This document shows positions 35,289 through 43,491 of a stretch of DNA of 64,000 nucleotides, piece by piece. The position numbers and the translations under genes were made by a program. Source of the DNA: Anaerobutyricum hallii (GTDB taxonomy: Bacteria > Bacillota > Clostridia > Lachnospirales > Lachnospiraceae); contig NZ_LT907978.1 of NCBI RefSeq assembly GCF_900209925.1, positions 2,265,001 through 2,329,000 on the forward strand. The letters are read 5' to 3'. The first letter of the stretch is position 1. The number at the start of each line of letters is the position of its first letter. The notes beneath the pieces are model-generated. The model saw only the letters and a list, made by a program, of their open reading frames with translations, was not told where the DNA came from and made no database searches.

Positions 35289-36690
35289 TTTTTATCCTTT
35301 CTGCAATAGCTCTTATTACATTTACAGTTACGCCGTTTCCTGCTTGTTTGTATAATTGACTATCTGAATTTACAAACTCGGCCTTTTTAAAATAATCATC
35401 GGTCCACCCTTGTAGTCTAAAACATTCTAACGGCGTTAGTCTTCTGATTGCTATGTAACATTGATATTTTTCATACCAGACCGCATACGCAACTAGTTCT
35501 TCCGATACCTGAATGAAGATTCCCTGATTACAACTCGTGTCGAGTGTGTTGGCGATTTCTTGTCCGACTCTTCCTCTTCTTGTTTTACTTCCTGGAACTG
35601 ATAAATTCACGCTATCAATGCCTACTCTACACTCGGAATAGCCTTGCTTTGTTGCTTTGGCTACTTTTATGCCCTGCGAATCAATAACTCCAATCGGTTC
35701 AATCGCCACTCCGTGTCTATCCTGTCCAGTAAGTGTAAACATCGGCTCACCATCTTCTTTGAATCTCCGTCCATTCTGACGCTTTTCTGCTCGGTCTGGT
35801 GTTAATACCGGAATTGCAATACCACTATTTTGCGCTTTATACGTTCCATATCCTTTTTGGTATCTCGCTTGCAAGCATCTAGCAACGCTAGTTGTTTCTG
35901 TTCCACTATTGCACAAATCTATAAAACACGGCAATGCTACATGATGCCCTCTCCCACCACCTTGACCAGTATCAAGAGCTTCTGTAATTCCATCAGGTGC
36001 AAATACCTGCGTATTTCTTCTGTAACCGTCCCTGTGGCCTATTATTTGAATACTATTTTCTCCGTCTGCTCTTTCGACAGGAAATACTTTTGCGGTACTT
36101 CTCCCTCTAAGATGCCCGATAATGAAGCACCTTTCTCGGTTCTGTGGCACTCCAAAATCTCTGGAGTTGAGCACTTGCCATTCTGCATCATACCCCCCCT
36201 GTTCCATTTCAATGAGCAATCGGGCGAAATCCCATCCCCCATTAACACTAAGCAAATTTTTAACGTTCTCAATGAAAAGGTAAGCGGGTTTATCTTCTTC
36301 TTTGAGCTGTCCGATAAGGTACATAACTCTGAAAAACAAGCTTGAACGGTTTCCTTGAAATCCAAGTTGTTTTCCTGCAACTGAGATGTCTTGACATGGG
36401 AATCCAAAACACCAGCAATCTGCTTTTGGAATGTCTCCGGCATATACTCTTCTAATGTCATTTGCGTACCATTCTCCATTCCTGTATTCCTCCTTCAATA
36501 TTTCTTTTCTCCGTTGCTTTAAAGGCATTTCATTTAAATATTCTCTTTGTTCTGGCGTAAGCAGGTGCATTGATGTGTAACTTGCGGTTGCAAATTTATC
36601 GAATTCGCAAAACCCGACGCATTCATGCCCCACTAATTCCATGCCTCTGCGGAATCCTCCGATTCCGGCAAAAAAATCAATAAACTTCAT
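35281..36690 (-). CDS. DNA (cytosine-5)-methyltransferase
   Basis: A 469-aa C5 methyltransferase. Motif I is FFAGIGGFRRGMELVG, motif IV GFPCQDISVAGKQLG with the catalytic Cys, motif VI FIENVKNL, motif VIII NRERCFIIGHLRG, and motif X QAGNGVTVNVIRAIAERI. No restriction endonuclease gene accompanies it, so it may protect phage DNA from host restriction. The target sequence cannot be read from this. Confidence 0.92.
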   Translation of the reverse strand: MKFIDFFAGIGGFRRGMELVGHECVGFCEFDKFATASYTSMHLLTPEQREYLNEMPLKQRRKEILKEEYRNGEWYANDIRRVYAGDIPKADCWCFGFPCQDISVAGKQLGFQGNRSSLFFRVMYLIGQLKEEDKPAYLFIENVKNLLSVNGGWDFARLLIEMEQGGYDAEWQVLNSRDFGVPQNRERCFIIGHLRGRSTAKVFPVERADGENSIQIIGHRDGYRRNTQVFAPDGITEALDTGQGGGRGHHVALPCFIDLCNSGTETTSVARCLQARYQKGYGTYKAQNSGIAIPVLTPDRAEKRQNGRRFKEDGEPMFTLTGQDRHGVAIEPIGVIDSQGIKVAKATKQGYSECRVGIDSVNLSVPGSKTRRGRVGQEIANTLDTSCNQGIFIQVSEELVAYAVWYEKYQCYIAIRRLTPLECFRLQGWTDDYFKKAEFVNSDSQLYKQAGNGVTVNVIRAIAERIKNE

Positions 36691-36698
36691 TTTCTCTC

Positions 36699-36860
36699 CT
36701 AAATATGCTCATGTGGTTCGACCGGTTCCCAGTGTTTTTCAGCTTCCTGCTCAACCAATCGGTTATACCGCTCCACAAATTCGTCCTCGCTTATATTACC
36801 TTGCATGAATTTTTCTGATATGCTCATGTAGGTGTCTGGTTTTGTTGTGCCATCGTTCAT
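36699..36860 (-). CDS. Small phage protein
   Basis: A 53-aa acidic protein (MNDGTTKPDTYMSISEKFMQ, EDEFVERYNRLVEQEAEKHW). Its ATG overlaps the preceding stop (ATGA), and it lies 9 bases before the methyltransferase start. Coupling and composition suggest it is real. Function unknown. Confidence 0.6.
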   Translation of the reverse strand: MNDGTTKPDTYMSISEKFMQGNISEDEFVERYNRLVEQEAEKHWEPVEPHEHI

Positions 36861-37165
36861 TTATGCCTCCTTATTCTTTCGCACGCTTTCGTCCATTCCC
36901 TCGCAAATCTCTTTTCCGCCAAGTCGCTTGGGAAAAACTTTGTTTTTTTGTTTTTGTTTCCTCTGTTTCTCAACTCCCTTTCTACGGCTTCAATTTTCCC
37001 CTTTGATTTGGGTATTTTGCGTAGTTCGGTCATTGCTTCCCTTAGTTCCTGTTCTGTGCATTCCACCAAGAATGCGGCTCGTTCAAGGCTTGGTATTTCA
37101 TATAGTTTTTTCGCTACTTTGTTTTGTATTTTATCAAAATCTTCATCTTTCAGACCGTATGGCAT
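36857..37165 (-). CDS. Hypothetical phage protein, helical and basic
   Basis: A 102-aa protein. The start at 37165 is chosen because GGAGGGGAAAGG lies just upstream; an upstream GTG has no such site. Helical throughout (DEDFDKIQNKVAKKLYEIP, ERAAFLVECTEQELREAMTE) with a basic C-terminus (FAREWTKACERIRRHK). It could bind nucleic acid. No family recognised. Confidence 0.6.
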   Translation of the reverse strand: MPYGLKDEDFDKIQNKVAKKLYEIPSLERAAFLVECTEQELREAMTELRKIPKSKGKIEAVERELRNRGNKNKKTKFFPSDLAEKRFAREWTKACERIRRHK

Positions 37166-37262
37166 TTTCTTCCCTTTCCCCTCCGGAATAAATCCGGAGG
37201 AATCAATGGCATATAGCTCCACATGGAACCGTTAACGTGTTGCGTGTAATATGTATCTATCC

Positions 37263-37427
37263 TTAACCCTTGGAGGGTGTCCAGCTTTTCCATCTGCATG
37301 GTACAATGTTTAGCAAACTGCATACATATTCTTCTGCAAAAATACAGTTTTCGCAATATTCATGCTGGTTGCAATATTTTTTGAGCGTTTCCGCCGCTTT
37401 TCTTGCTTCTGAATCCGTTTTTTCCAT
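37263..37427 (-). CDS. Small Cys-rich phage protein
   Basis: A 54-aa protein starting MEKTDSEARKAAETLKKYCN. Five Cys residues (YCNQHEYCENCIFAEEYVC and one later) suggest a small zinc-binding knuckle. The ATG overlaps the preceding stop (ATGA). Function unknown. Confidence 0.62.
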   Translation of the reverse strand: MEKTDSEARKAAETLKKYCNQHEYCENCIFAEEYVCSLLNIVPCRWKSWTPSKG

Positions 37428-37768
37428 CACTCCACCTCTTTGATCGTGATACCGTACCTCTCAAGCATCAGCTTTCTCTTGATGATATATTCCGGATTTT
37501 TTCTTGTGCGTGGGGATTTTACGTCCTCGACAACAATCTTGCCCTCTTTGTCTGTGTAGCGGAAATCTGCTGTATATGATACAGGGCGTTCTGTAGTGCC
37601 ATCCTCTCGTTTCTGGCTACCTACAAGGATGTATCTCGGCTGTCGCTCTAATCCTGTAATTTCTCCCGCTTCTTGCATCGCCGCCAGCTCTAAATAGCGA
37701 TGCATTTCTCTCTTGCTGTCAAACTTTCCGGCTGTCGTAAAAATCTTTTTATTTCTGAACTTATTCAC
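37427..37768 (-). CDS. DUF1064 phage endonuclease-like protein
   Basis: A 113-aa protein. It starts with GTG (GTGA overlap with the previous stop, GGGAGG upstream) as MNKFRNKKIFTTAGKFDSKR. Typical DUF1064 motifs include FDSKREMHRYLEL, SYTADFRYTDKEGKIVVEDV and KSPRTRKNPEYIIKRKLM, which resemble a restriction-like nuclease fold (Glu, Asp, Glu-x-Lys analogues). It likely resolves or nicks DNA in phage replication/recombination. Confidence 0.8.
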   Translation of the reverse strand: MNKFRNKKIFTTAGKFDSKREMHRYLELAAMQEAGEITGLERQPRYILVGSQKREDGTTERPVSYTADFRYTDKEGKIVVEDVKSPRTRKNPEYIIKRKLMLERYGITIKEVE

Positions 37769-38052
37769 AGATAATTCCTCCCAAATGTTTTGATAAATTC
37801 TTCCCTCGTTCCGTTGTTCTCCTCCCAATACTTCTGCGCCAGCTCTTTGAGATACCTGTCTAGCGGTCCGTTGGGATTGCGATGTATCGCCTCGCCGCCG
37901 TTGGTATGATGATTCAAACACAAATAAACTGTGAAGCCATACTTTTCGGCTTGTTTTCTGTTGCTACTGCCATATAAGACGTGATGTCTATGCAGATTTC
38001 TAGTCGTTTTGCAGAAAAAACACTCTTTTTTCGTTTGTAGTACGCTATTCAT
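37765..38052 (-). CDS. HNH-like phage protein
   Basis: A 95-aa protein. CFFCKTTRNLHRHHVLYGSS then YLCLNHHTNGGEAIHRNP has paired CxxC/His residues and the HH-N-H pattern of HNH-type recombination nucleases. The start at 38052 overlaps the previous stop by 8 bases. It is short for an HNH enzyme but complete for this phage group. Confidence 0.72.
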   Translation of the reverse strand: MNSVLQTKKECFFCKTTRNLHRHHVLYGSSNRKQAEKYGFTVYLCLNHHTNGGEAIHRNPNGPLDRYLKELAQKYWEENNGTREEFIKTFGRNYL

Positions 38053-38749
38053 CGCCAGAATCCTCGCTTGCAAAATGATATTCCATTAAATCGGCAATCA
38101 TTAGGTATTCTTTTGCTATTTTTCCGCTTCGTGTTTCTTTTACCTGTTTTCTAAATCCTTCTAAATCTCCATGGAAGCACCCACAATTAACCATTATTTT
38201 TTTATTTTTGCTCCTGTAAAAAGTTGTGCAGCGGAATTTTGTCCCGAATCCCTGTACTAATGTATAATCTGCATTGTCACGCACCTCTGCATCTCCGGAC
38301 ACCTTTGCATTGTCGGAAACCCACGCATCGCCGCGCACCCATGCATTGCCGGAAACCCACGCATCGCCGCGCACCCATGCATTGTCGGAAACCCACGCAT
38401 TGTCACGCACCTCTGCATCTCCGGAAACCTCTGCATTGCCGCGCACCCATGCATTGTCGGAAACCCACGCATCGCCGCGCACCCATGCATTGCCGGAAAC
38501 CTTTGCATTGTCACGCACCTTTGCATTGTCGGAAACCCACGCATTGTCACGCACCTCTGCATCTCCGGAAACCTCTGCATTGCCGGAAACCCACGCATCG
38601 CCGTCTTGCGATACATTTTCTTCTTTCTCTACGTATCCGCCAAGCTCTCCGGCTTTCACGTCTCCAAAATCAATTAATGCCTTAATTCTAAATAATTTTT
38701 TTCCATCTACGTTTGTAATAGTTTCTGTTGTTAATTCAAATTTTTTCAT
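38045..38749 (-). CDS. Left-handed beta-helix type protein with about 19 hexapeptide repeats
   Basis: A 234-aa protein. The N-terminus (ITNVDGKKLFRIKALIDFGD, AGELGGYVEKEENVSQ) leads into about 19 hexads of type (N/D)A-x-V-(S/R)-(G/D) between residues 55 and 170. These should fold as a left-handed beta helix. The C-terminus is helical. It starts in an ATGA overlap. The DNA repeat unit is 18 bp. From memory, proteins of this design are common in phage early operons, but their role is unknown to me. Confidence 0.75.
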   Translation of the reverse strand: MKKFELTTETITNVDGKKLFRIKALIDFGDVKAGELGGYVEKEENVSQDGDAWVSGNAEVSGDAEVRDNAWVSDNAKVRDNAKVSGNAWVRGDAWVSDNAWVRGNAEVSGDAEVRDNAWVSDNAWVRGDAWVSGNAWVRGDAWVSDNAKVSGDAEVRDNADYTLVQGFGTKFRCTTFYRSKNKKIMVNCGCFHGDLEGFRKQVKETRSGKIAKEYLMIADLMEYHFASEDSGDE

Positions 38750-39312
38750 TTCTCTTCTTCCTTTCTTGGCTTCCATTTTCCTATTATTTGTTCCAGCTCT
38801 CTTGGTGTTAGCGTTTCAATTCCTAAGTCTCCCGCTTCTTGCATCGTGCCTTTGATTAGCTCGCTCATTTCCCGGCTGTCGTAGGTATGTGAGCCTCTCA
38901 TGAGCCTGTAAAACACTACCTCTTTGCCTTTTTCTAGCCGCCGTCCGATCGCAACTGTGTGAACGTCCTCTTTTTTGTACATGATGTCGGTTGGGACGTT
39001 AGTTTTTAAAACTGCTATGTCTCCTTTTATCAACTCCGGCTGTCCGTATCTGCCTATCATCAAATTTTTAGCTTCTGCCTTGCTCGTTCCGGCTTTCTCC
39101 GCTATTTTGGTGACCAGGACGTGGAAATAGGCGTTTGCCGACAGGCTTCTTTTCTTGCGGAACGGTTTAATTATTATGGACAATTTTTCCAACTTTTTCA
39201 GTTCGTCCACGCCCTTTATAAACCGCTCCGCCTCGTTGATTTCCAGGGTAACTGTTATCTTTTTGCTAAAATAATCCACCGCTAAGTTTTTTATTTTTCC
39301 AGTTAGATCCAT
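38746..39312 (-). CDS. NinB-like phage recombination protein
   Basis: A 188-aa protein. RKKRSLSANAYFHVLVTKIA followed by EKAGTSKAEAKNLMIGRYGQ resembles the NinB/YbcN group that binds single-stranded DNA in recombination, as does the C-terminal helix SELIKGTMQEAGDLGIETLT. It follows the ERF gene, which also fits a recombination role. Family assignment moderate. Confidence 0.62.
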   Translation of the reverse strand: MDLTGKIKNLAVDYFSKKITVTLEINEAERFIKGVDELKKLEKLSIIIKPFRKKRSLSANAYFHVLVTKIAEKAGTSKAEAKNLMIGRYGQPELIKGDIAVLKTNVPTDIMYKKEDVHTVAIGRRLEKGKEVVFYRLMRGSHTYDSREMSELIKGTMQEAGDLGIETLTPRELEQIIGKWKPRKEEEK

Positions 39313-39313
39313 G

Positions 39314-39883
39314 CTATTCCAATCCCAGTACTTTCAAGGTTTCAACATACTGTCTGCGTGTAATTTCATAAAATGATTTCAGTCCCATGTTATTCCCCCA
39401 TTCTGTGATTTCCTGTTCTGTCATGCCTTTCTTTCGCATCAGGCTGCATAATTTTTTTGCCTCCTGTTCTGATACGGTCTCATTTCCTTTGTATTCGTCT
39501 GTATCTGCATCTTTGCTGTCGTCTAGAAGAAACAAACTGCTTAATGCGTATTTCCTAGCGTAGCTTGACGTTGCTCCCGTAATTTGTGAGGAATCCATCC
39601 CCTTTCTGTTTTCTTCTTCTCTGGCGTATGCAGTGGTACTAATCGCTCCTCCATCTTCTACATCTTGTAAAATTGCTGTTGCTTTGACATAGATTCTGCC
39701 GCCTATTATGACAATTTTATCTTCCAGAATCAAAAGCAATCCTTGTTCGTCTAGTAACGGCTTTGCCGCTTCGTAAATATCTTCTAGGCTACGGTACCAG
39801 TATTTCCCGAATTTGCTCCATCGAGACTTAGGTGTTTTGAGGCGGCACTGAATTTTTTGCAACTTTTTGTGAATATCTCCCAT
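39314..39883 (-). CDS. ERF-family single-strand annealing protein
   Basis: A 189-aa protein. SKFGKYWYRSLEDIYEAAKP at the N-terminus and GMDSSQITGATSSYARKYAL with SSLFLLDDSKDADTD are the ERF hallmark. It promotes strand annealing during phage recombination. The C-terminus (EQEAKKLCSLMRKKGMTEQE) is helical. GAGGTAAG precedes the ATG. Confidence 0.85.
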   Translation of the reverse strand: MGDIHKKLQKIQCRLKTPKSRWSKFGKYWYRSLEDIYEAAKPLLDEQGLLLILEDKIVIIGGRIYVKATAILQDVEDGGAISTTAYAREEENRKGMDSSQITGATSSYARKYALSSLFLLDDSKDADTDEYKGNETVSEQEAKKLCSLMRKKGMTEQEITEWGNNMGLKSFYEITRRQYVETLKVLGLE

Positions 39884-39888
39884 CTTTC

Positions 39889-40350
39889 TTACCTCACAAT
39901 CACGCTTTTTGATGTCTCAATGTGCGCTCCTGCGACCTCTTTCCCGGCTTTAATCGCCTTTTTAATTGCTGCCTTGTCCGCCTGCGGCTCTGGAATCCTG
40001 ATGTATTCCTCTGTCAGGCTGCCTAAGTCGTCAATGGTTACAGACTCGCTATTTCTGTATGACACGCTGACTCTTGCCGTCTTGAGCTTTTCACCATCAA
40101 GAGCATGGGACAGATAGTCTTTGCACCTCTGTGCGGCGTTCTCGCAACTTCTACGGCGTTTCGCAAGCTTTTCTTCCTCCTCTTTGATTGCCTTTGCTTC
40201 TGCGGCATAATTTTTCACCGCCAGTGCGATTCCCTCCACCTTTTTGTCTCTCTCGATGTTGAGAGCCTCAAGTTTTTCAAGGTCGATAATTTCTCCTGTC
40301 TCCTCGTCTACGCAGTCCATAATTGCACTGTCAATCTCATATAGTGTCAT
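39889..40350 (-). CDS. Siphovirus Gp157-like protein
   Basis: A 153-aa protein. MTLYEIDSAIMDCVDEETGE then a long helix (ERDKKVEGIALAVKNYAAEA, KLAKRRRSCENAAQRCKDYL) and a C-terminal beta/helical part are typical of the Gp157 family. It was linked in Streptococcus phages to phage resistance, but its normal role is likely in replication/recombination. The ATG overlaps the preceding stop. Confidence 0.82.
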   Translation of the reverse strand: MTLYEIDSAIMDCVDEETGEIIDLEKLEALNIERDKKVEGIALAVKNYAAEAKAIKEEEEKLAKRRRSCENAAQRCKDYLSHALDGEKLKTARVSVSYRNSESVTIDDLGSLTEEYIRIPEPQADKAAIKKAIKAGKEVAGAHIETSKSVIVR

Positions 40351-40496
40351 TGCTCTAATTCCTCCTCGTATCTCTCATATTCGTTGTAACTTTCCGCACC
40401 TCGTTTGATTGCTTTGTGTGCTGTTCTGCACTCATATTCTGCCTCAAGGTGCTGTGTTTTTAAGTACTCTCTAGCCGGGTCAAATCCTCGTTCCAT
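40347..40496 (-). CDS. Small phage protein, charged
   Basis: A 49-aa protein, MERGFDPAREYLKTQHLEAE then AIKRGAESYNEYERYEEELE. Helical and highly charged. The stop overlaps the Gp157 start (ATGA) and the start overlaps the upstream gene. Function unknown. Confidence 0.6.
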   Translation of the reverse strand: MERGFDPAREYLKTQHLEAEYECRTAHKAIKRGAESYNEYERYEEELEQ

Positions 40497-40737
40497 TTCC
40501 TGTCTCCCATGCCTCTTTAATAGCCTTGCTCAGTTCGTTGTAGCCTCTGGCGTATGCCTCTATCTTTTTCATATCGTTGCTTCTTTCAACGCCCAGCCTA
40601 AACAGCTCAAGCAGTCCCTGCGCTACCTCTTTGTCTTTGATATCGACCCTGACTTCCGCCGGAATCACTACTTTCCCTGTCACTTCGTTGTCGTATTTCT
40701 TCGCCTGAAATCCGGTTGCATTAATCATTACATCCAT
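40480..40737 (-). CDS. Small phage protein in replication operon
   Basis: An 85-aa protein. A beta-type N-terminus (TGKVVIPAEVRVDIKDKEVA) is followed by helix (QGLLELFRLGVERSNDMKKI). It overlaps the loader gene by 17 bases. No family recognised. Confidence 0.62.
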   Translation of the reverse strand: MDVMINATGFQAKKYDNEVTGKVVIPAEVRVDIKDKEVAQGLLELFRLGVERSNDMKKIEAYARGYNELSKAIKEAWETGNGTRI

Positions 40738-41389
40738 AACCTAGCCTCTCTTTCTTTCCTGCTATCCAATCCCCTAACGCTCCTTCACATTGTTCCGGGG
40801 TATAATTTTTATTATCCTGCTCTAACCGCCCAACTATTTCTCCCAGTGTGGGTAGTTCTGGTACTGTTTCTTTTCGCTCTATCGTCCCCGCCGCTCTTAT
40901 CATTTCTTGCAGTTTTGGTGGGTACTTGTCTATCTCCTTTTGTGCTTCTAACGCCGCTCTGTAGCTTCTGAGGAAGTTTGACTGTATGACCGTCTGAAAG
41001 TCCGCTGAATCTACTACCGCCCAGTCATGGAGCGTCTGTGGCGTTCCTACTGCCTTTTGCAACGTAGGAGGCAGTTTGTCAAACTCCTCTCTGTAACCGT
41101 AAATCCCATTACTGCACGCCTTTGCCACTGTTGCCCATGCTTCCTGCTCGCTCAGGTAGCTGCTTTCTGCCTTGAGTTTGCTGGCACACTCCAAAATGTC
41201 TGCCGGTGTAGGCGGGAACTTGCCTGTTGTCATGTACATCTGTGCCGCTACGCTTATTGTCTGGTAGTCGTTATTTTTGCCTACCAGGCGGTACCACATG
41301 TCTAATGCCTGTTCGTTGGGAACAAATCCCGGAGCCGTGTAGACGGTTTTTAGTGCGGCCACGATTTTAGAAAACTCCGAAATCGTCAT
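40721..41389 (-). CDS. Replicative helicase loader (G39P-like)
   Basis: A 222-aa protein. The N-terminus (FSKIVAALKTVYTAPGFVPN, ALDMWYRLVGKNNDYQTISV, MTTGKFPPTPADILECAS) matches SPP1 G39P-type loaders that deliver the replicative helicase. No helicase gene was seen in the phage, so it may recruit the host helicase. It overlaps the initiator gene by 23 bases. Confidence 0.75.
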   Translation of the reverse strand: MTISEFSKIVAALKTVYTAPGFVPNEQALDMWYRLVGKNNDYQTISVAAQMYMTTGKFPPTPADILECASKLKAESSYLSEQEAWATVAKACSNGIYGYREEFDKLPPTLQKAVGTPQTLHDWAVVDSADFQTVIQSNFLRSYRAALEAQKEIDKYPPKLQEMIRAAGTIERKETVPELPTLGEIVGRLEQDNKNYTPEQCEGALGDWIAGKKERLGYGCND

Positions 41390-42146
41390 ACATTCCGCCT
41401 CCCTCCTGTTCTTTCTGTGCTGCCCAGTGCTGTATGTCTCCGTATAGTCGGTCGTTAATGTTCTTCGTGTTGTCGTTACCTGTCTTCAGCTCGAAAAGCC
41501 CTAGCCACTCTTTATCCAATGACTGGTCTATAATCTGTTTCATCAGTCCAACATCACCGCCAGATAATTCATGTAACTTTTTAAGTAATGCTTTCAAGGC
41601 TCTATCTGTTCGGACTGGTTTTCTAATCTTCTTCCGCATGGAAAGAAATTCCATAAACTTATTGTTTAGCTCCTCGTCGTCAAAGTATCTCGCGGGCGTA
41701 TCTTTATCTTTAGTATTATTACTAGTATTATTATTAGCATTATATATATTAGTATTATTGGTGGTCATTTTGACTATACCCCCATGGTCATTTTGACTAT
41801 ACCCCATGGTCATTTTGACTATACCCCCATGGTCATTTTGACTATACCCCATGGTCATTTTGTCTATAGGGGTGTCAGCTTCTTTATGGGCCATATAGCG
41901 GTTAAATTTCACGCCGCTAATCTCCTCTACTCTCTTTTCAACTATTCCTCGGTCTACAAGATTTTCAATGCTTCTTTGTGCAGTTCTTTTTGACACGCCA
42001 AGAAATTCGGAAATATATTTCAATGACCCCTTAAATTCTGATTCGCCATCCTGCGAAAAGCCGTAAATAAGGGCATATGTGAGGAGTTCATTCCCCTTTA
42101 ACTGTAAATCTGATATCATCCAATCTTGAATAACGATATATGCCAT
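41367..42146 (-). CDS. Replication initiator (winged-helix type), carries internal iterons
   Basis: A 259-aa protein. N-terminal winged helix (LQLKGNELLTYALIYGFSQD, LGVSKRTAQRSIENLVDRGI), then a linker holding two copies of MTMGYSQNDHGGIVK and an Asn/Thr-rich run, and a C-terminal helical domain (VGLMKQIIDQSLDKEWLGLF). The DNA of the linker is a run of 22/23-bp repeats, as in initiator genes that contain their own origin. AGGAGG precedes the ATG. Confidence 0.82.
   Translation of the reverse strand: MAYIVIQDWMISDLQLKGNELLTYALIYGFSQDGESEFKGSLKYISEFLGVSKRTAQRSIENLVDRGIVEKRVEEISGVKFNRYMAHKEADTPIDKMTMGYSQNDHGGIVKMTMGYSQNDHGGIVKMTTNNTNIYNANNNTSNNTKDKDTPARYFDDEELNNKFMEFLSMRKKIRKPVRTDRALKALLKKLHELSGGDVGLMKQIIDQSLDKEWLGLFELKTGNDNTKNINDRLYGDIQHWAAQKEQEGGGMYDDFGVF
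41763..41872. repeat. Five iteron-like repeats, candidate phage replication origin
   Basis: GGTCATTTTGACTATACCCC starts at 41763, 41786, 41808, 41831 and 41853 (spacing 23, 22, 23, 22). The fifth copy is diverged (TGTCTATAGGGG end). They sit in the linker of the initiator gene next to a very AT-rich tract (41700-41760), which could be the unwinding region. Confidence 0.7.
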
Positions 42147-42215
42147 GTCTACCTCCTATCTTGACAAATTGCCAAGTCTTTTGTAAAATCTAGTTATGTT
42201 TTATTTGGCGAGAGC

Positions 42216-42362
42216 TTAATGGTAGGGCTCTTCCTTTTTTACTTCGTGTTCTACGCCGTCCTTATCAGTGTAAAACACTTTGTCATACTCTACGCCCTGC
42301 TGTCGTCCTAAAAGGGTGTAGAGTAATCTAATAACATACTCTTTTCTTGGAGGCTCATTCAT
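42216..42362 (-). CDS. Small phage protein
   Basis: A 48-aa charged protein (MNEPPRKEYVIRLLYTLLGR, then EVKKEEPYH at the end), with GGGGGTG 8 bases before the ATG. It lies between the antirepressor and the initiator. Function unknown. Confidence 0.6.
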   Translation of the reverse strand: MNEPPRKEYVIRLLYTLLGRQQGVEYDKVFYTDKDGVEHEVKKEEPYH

Positions 42363-42428
42363 TTTTTTATTCACCCCCTAACATCACGAAAAAATTATAA
42401 TTGCTATAATCTTTTCCGGCGGTATGTG

Positions 42429-42509
42429 TTACCACACAACCCAACTGGACAAGATCCAGATAACCAACGCTACTGACATGATGGTCAGTAAAATGTACAT
42501 AACCTTCAT
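42429..42509 (-). CDS. 26-residue single-membrane-segment peptide
   Basis: MKVMYILLTIMSVALVIWIL and six more residues form one hydrophobic helix. The start has a strong site AGGAGG 6 bases upstream. It lies between the antirepressor and the 48-aa gene. Such mini-proteins are easy to overlook; it may regulate a membrane process or be toxic. Translation is inferred. Confidence 0.5.
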   Translation of the reverse strand: MKVMYILLTIMSVALVIWILSSWVVW

Positions 42510-42519
42510 TTTTTACCTC

Positions 42520-43218
42520 CTACACCTCAAATCTCTGTTGACGGTTATACTCGTCAATTCTCAACTTTGTATTTGTTTTCGGTTCCCAGTTGTCTACATA
42601 GTCAATAGCCTCCTCATATCGTTTACGAGGGATGTTGTTCCGGCTGTTAACTTTAAATCTGTCTTGCAAATCTCTGTTACACTCTGCGAATACAACTTTA
42701 CTGATATATGCATATGCTTCTGTATCTTTTCCGCCTAGTGCGTTCAGGACTGCCTTATTGACGTGCTGTCGCAAGGTTTGCTGTTGACCGTAGTCAATCA
42801 CCATGTTGCTCTCAAGGCTCTTAATACGGTCTTCGTGGTCGTCTATCATGCCCAACTGAATACGCATCATTTCTTGAGGAGATAACTGTTTCTGGTAGCT
42901 CCCTGTCTTTCTGATGGATGGGAGAACCTCTCCGGCTACCCAGTCGGTAAAGCGTTCTGCACTTTCTTTGCGGCTCTGGAAGATTACTTTGTAAAGATTA
43001 AGTTCGTTCACAAAGTTTGCATTTTGTTTTCTTCCTACACTGTCGATGACCATACCAGTAGTAACCCCATCGGGTTTTAACCTTGATTTGACTCTGCTAG
43101 GTTGTTCAAGGCCCAATGCGTGGCAAACATCCGCTAAGCAGAAGTACGGTTCGTCATTAATTATCTGAGTCCGAATTGAACCGAACTCATTGTTTTCGAA
43201 GATTTGAATATTTTTCAT
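42520..43218 (-). CDS. Phage antirepressor (BRO-N / ORF6C type)
   Basis: A 232-aa protein. The BRO-N domain has FGSIRTQIINDEPYFCLADV then VNELNLYKVIFQSRKESAER, and the C-terminal ORF6C-like domain has GGKDTEAYAYISKVVFAECN with KRYEEAIDYVDNWEPKTNTK. Such proteins counter CI-like repressors. A perfect palindromic operator (43237-43253) lies directly upstream, so the repressor or Cro probably controls it. Confidence 0.88.
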   Translation of the reverse strand: MKNIQIFENNEFGSIRTQIINDEPYFCLADVCHALGLEQPSRVKSRLKPDGVTTGMVIDSVGRKQNANFVNELNLYKVIFQSRKESAERFTDWVAGEVLPSIRKTGSYQKQLSPQEMMRIQLGMIDDHEDRIKSLESNMVIDYGQQQTLRQHVNKAVLNALGGKDTEAYAYISKVVFAECNRDLQDRFKVNSRNNIPRKRYEEAIDYVDNWEPKTNTKLRIDEYNRQQRFEV

Positions 43219-43235
43219 CTATTCGCCTTCTTTCT

Positions 43236-43254
43236 TGTTGAATTAAATTCAACA
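43236..43254. promoter_or_regulatory. Palindromic operator before the antirepressor gene
   Basis: GTTGAATTAAATTCAAC is a perfect 17-base palindrome (8 bp each side of one base) between the Cro-like stop and the antirepressor start. The same motif recurs imperfectly at 43520-43536. Confidence 0.65.
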
Positions 43255-43256
43255 TT

Positions 43257-43457
43257 TTAGTTAAAAAAAATATCGTCCCTTTCTTTCTTAGTCAACCTAA
43301 GAATATTTGTTAATGCTACAATTTCCGAAGCTCTAAAATCAGGTTTATTCATTCTGTTATAGAAAGACTCTCTAGTCATGCCCATTTTTCTAGCTACGAA
43401 AGAAATACTCATTCCAGAATCTTCTATCTTTTTTCTAAGTGCCTTAACGTCTGCCAA
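43257..43457 (-). CDS. Cro-like HTH regulator
   Basis: A 66-aa protein with TTG start and AAAGGGG upstream. One helix-turn-helix domain: SGMSISFVARKMGMTRESFY followed by NRMNKPDFRASEIVALTNIL. It diverges from the repressor gene across the switch region and is the first gene of the early operon, as expected for Cro. Confidence 0.82.
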   Translation of the reverse strand: MADVKALRKKIEDSGMSISFVARKMGMTRESFYNRMNKPDFRASEIVALTNILRLTKKERDDIFFN

Positions 43458-43491
43458 GGTATCACCCCTTTCTTTTTTTGTTTGCGTGATT

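Noticed and set aside
38270-38610. Regular short repeats resembling a CRISPR array
   Set aside because: The 18-bp units are contiguous without spacers and encode hexapeptide repeats in one frame.
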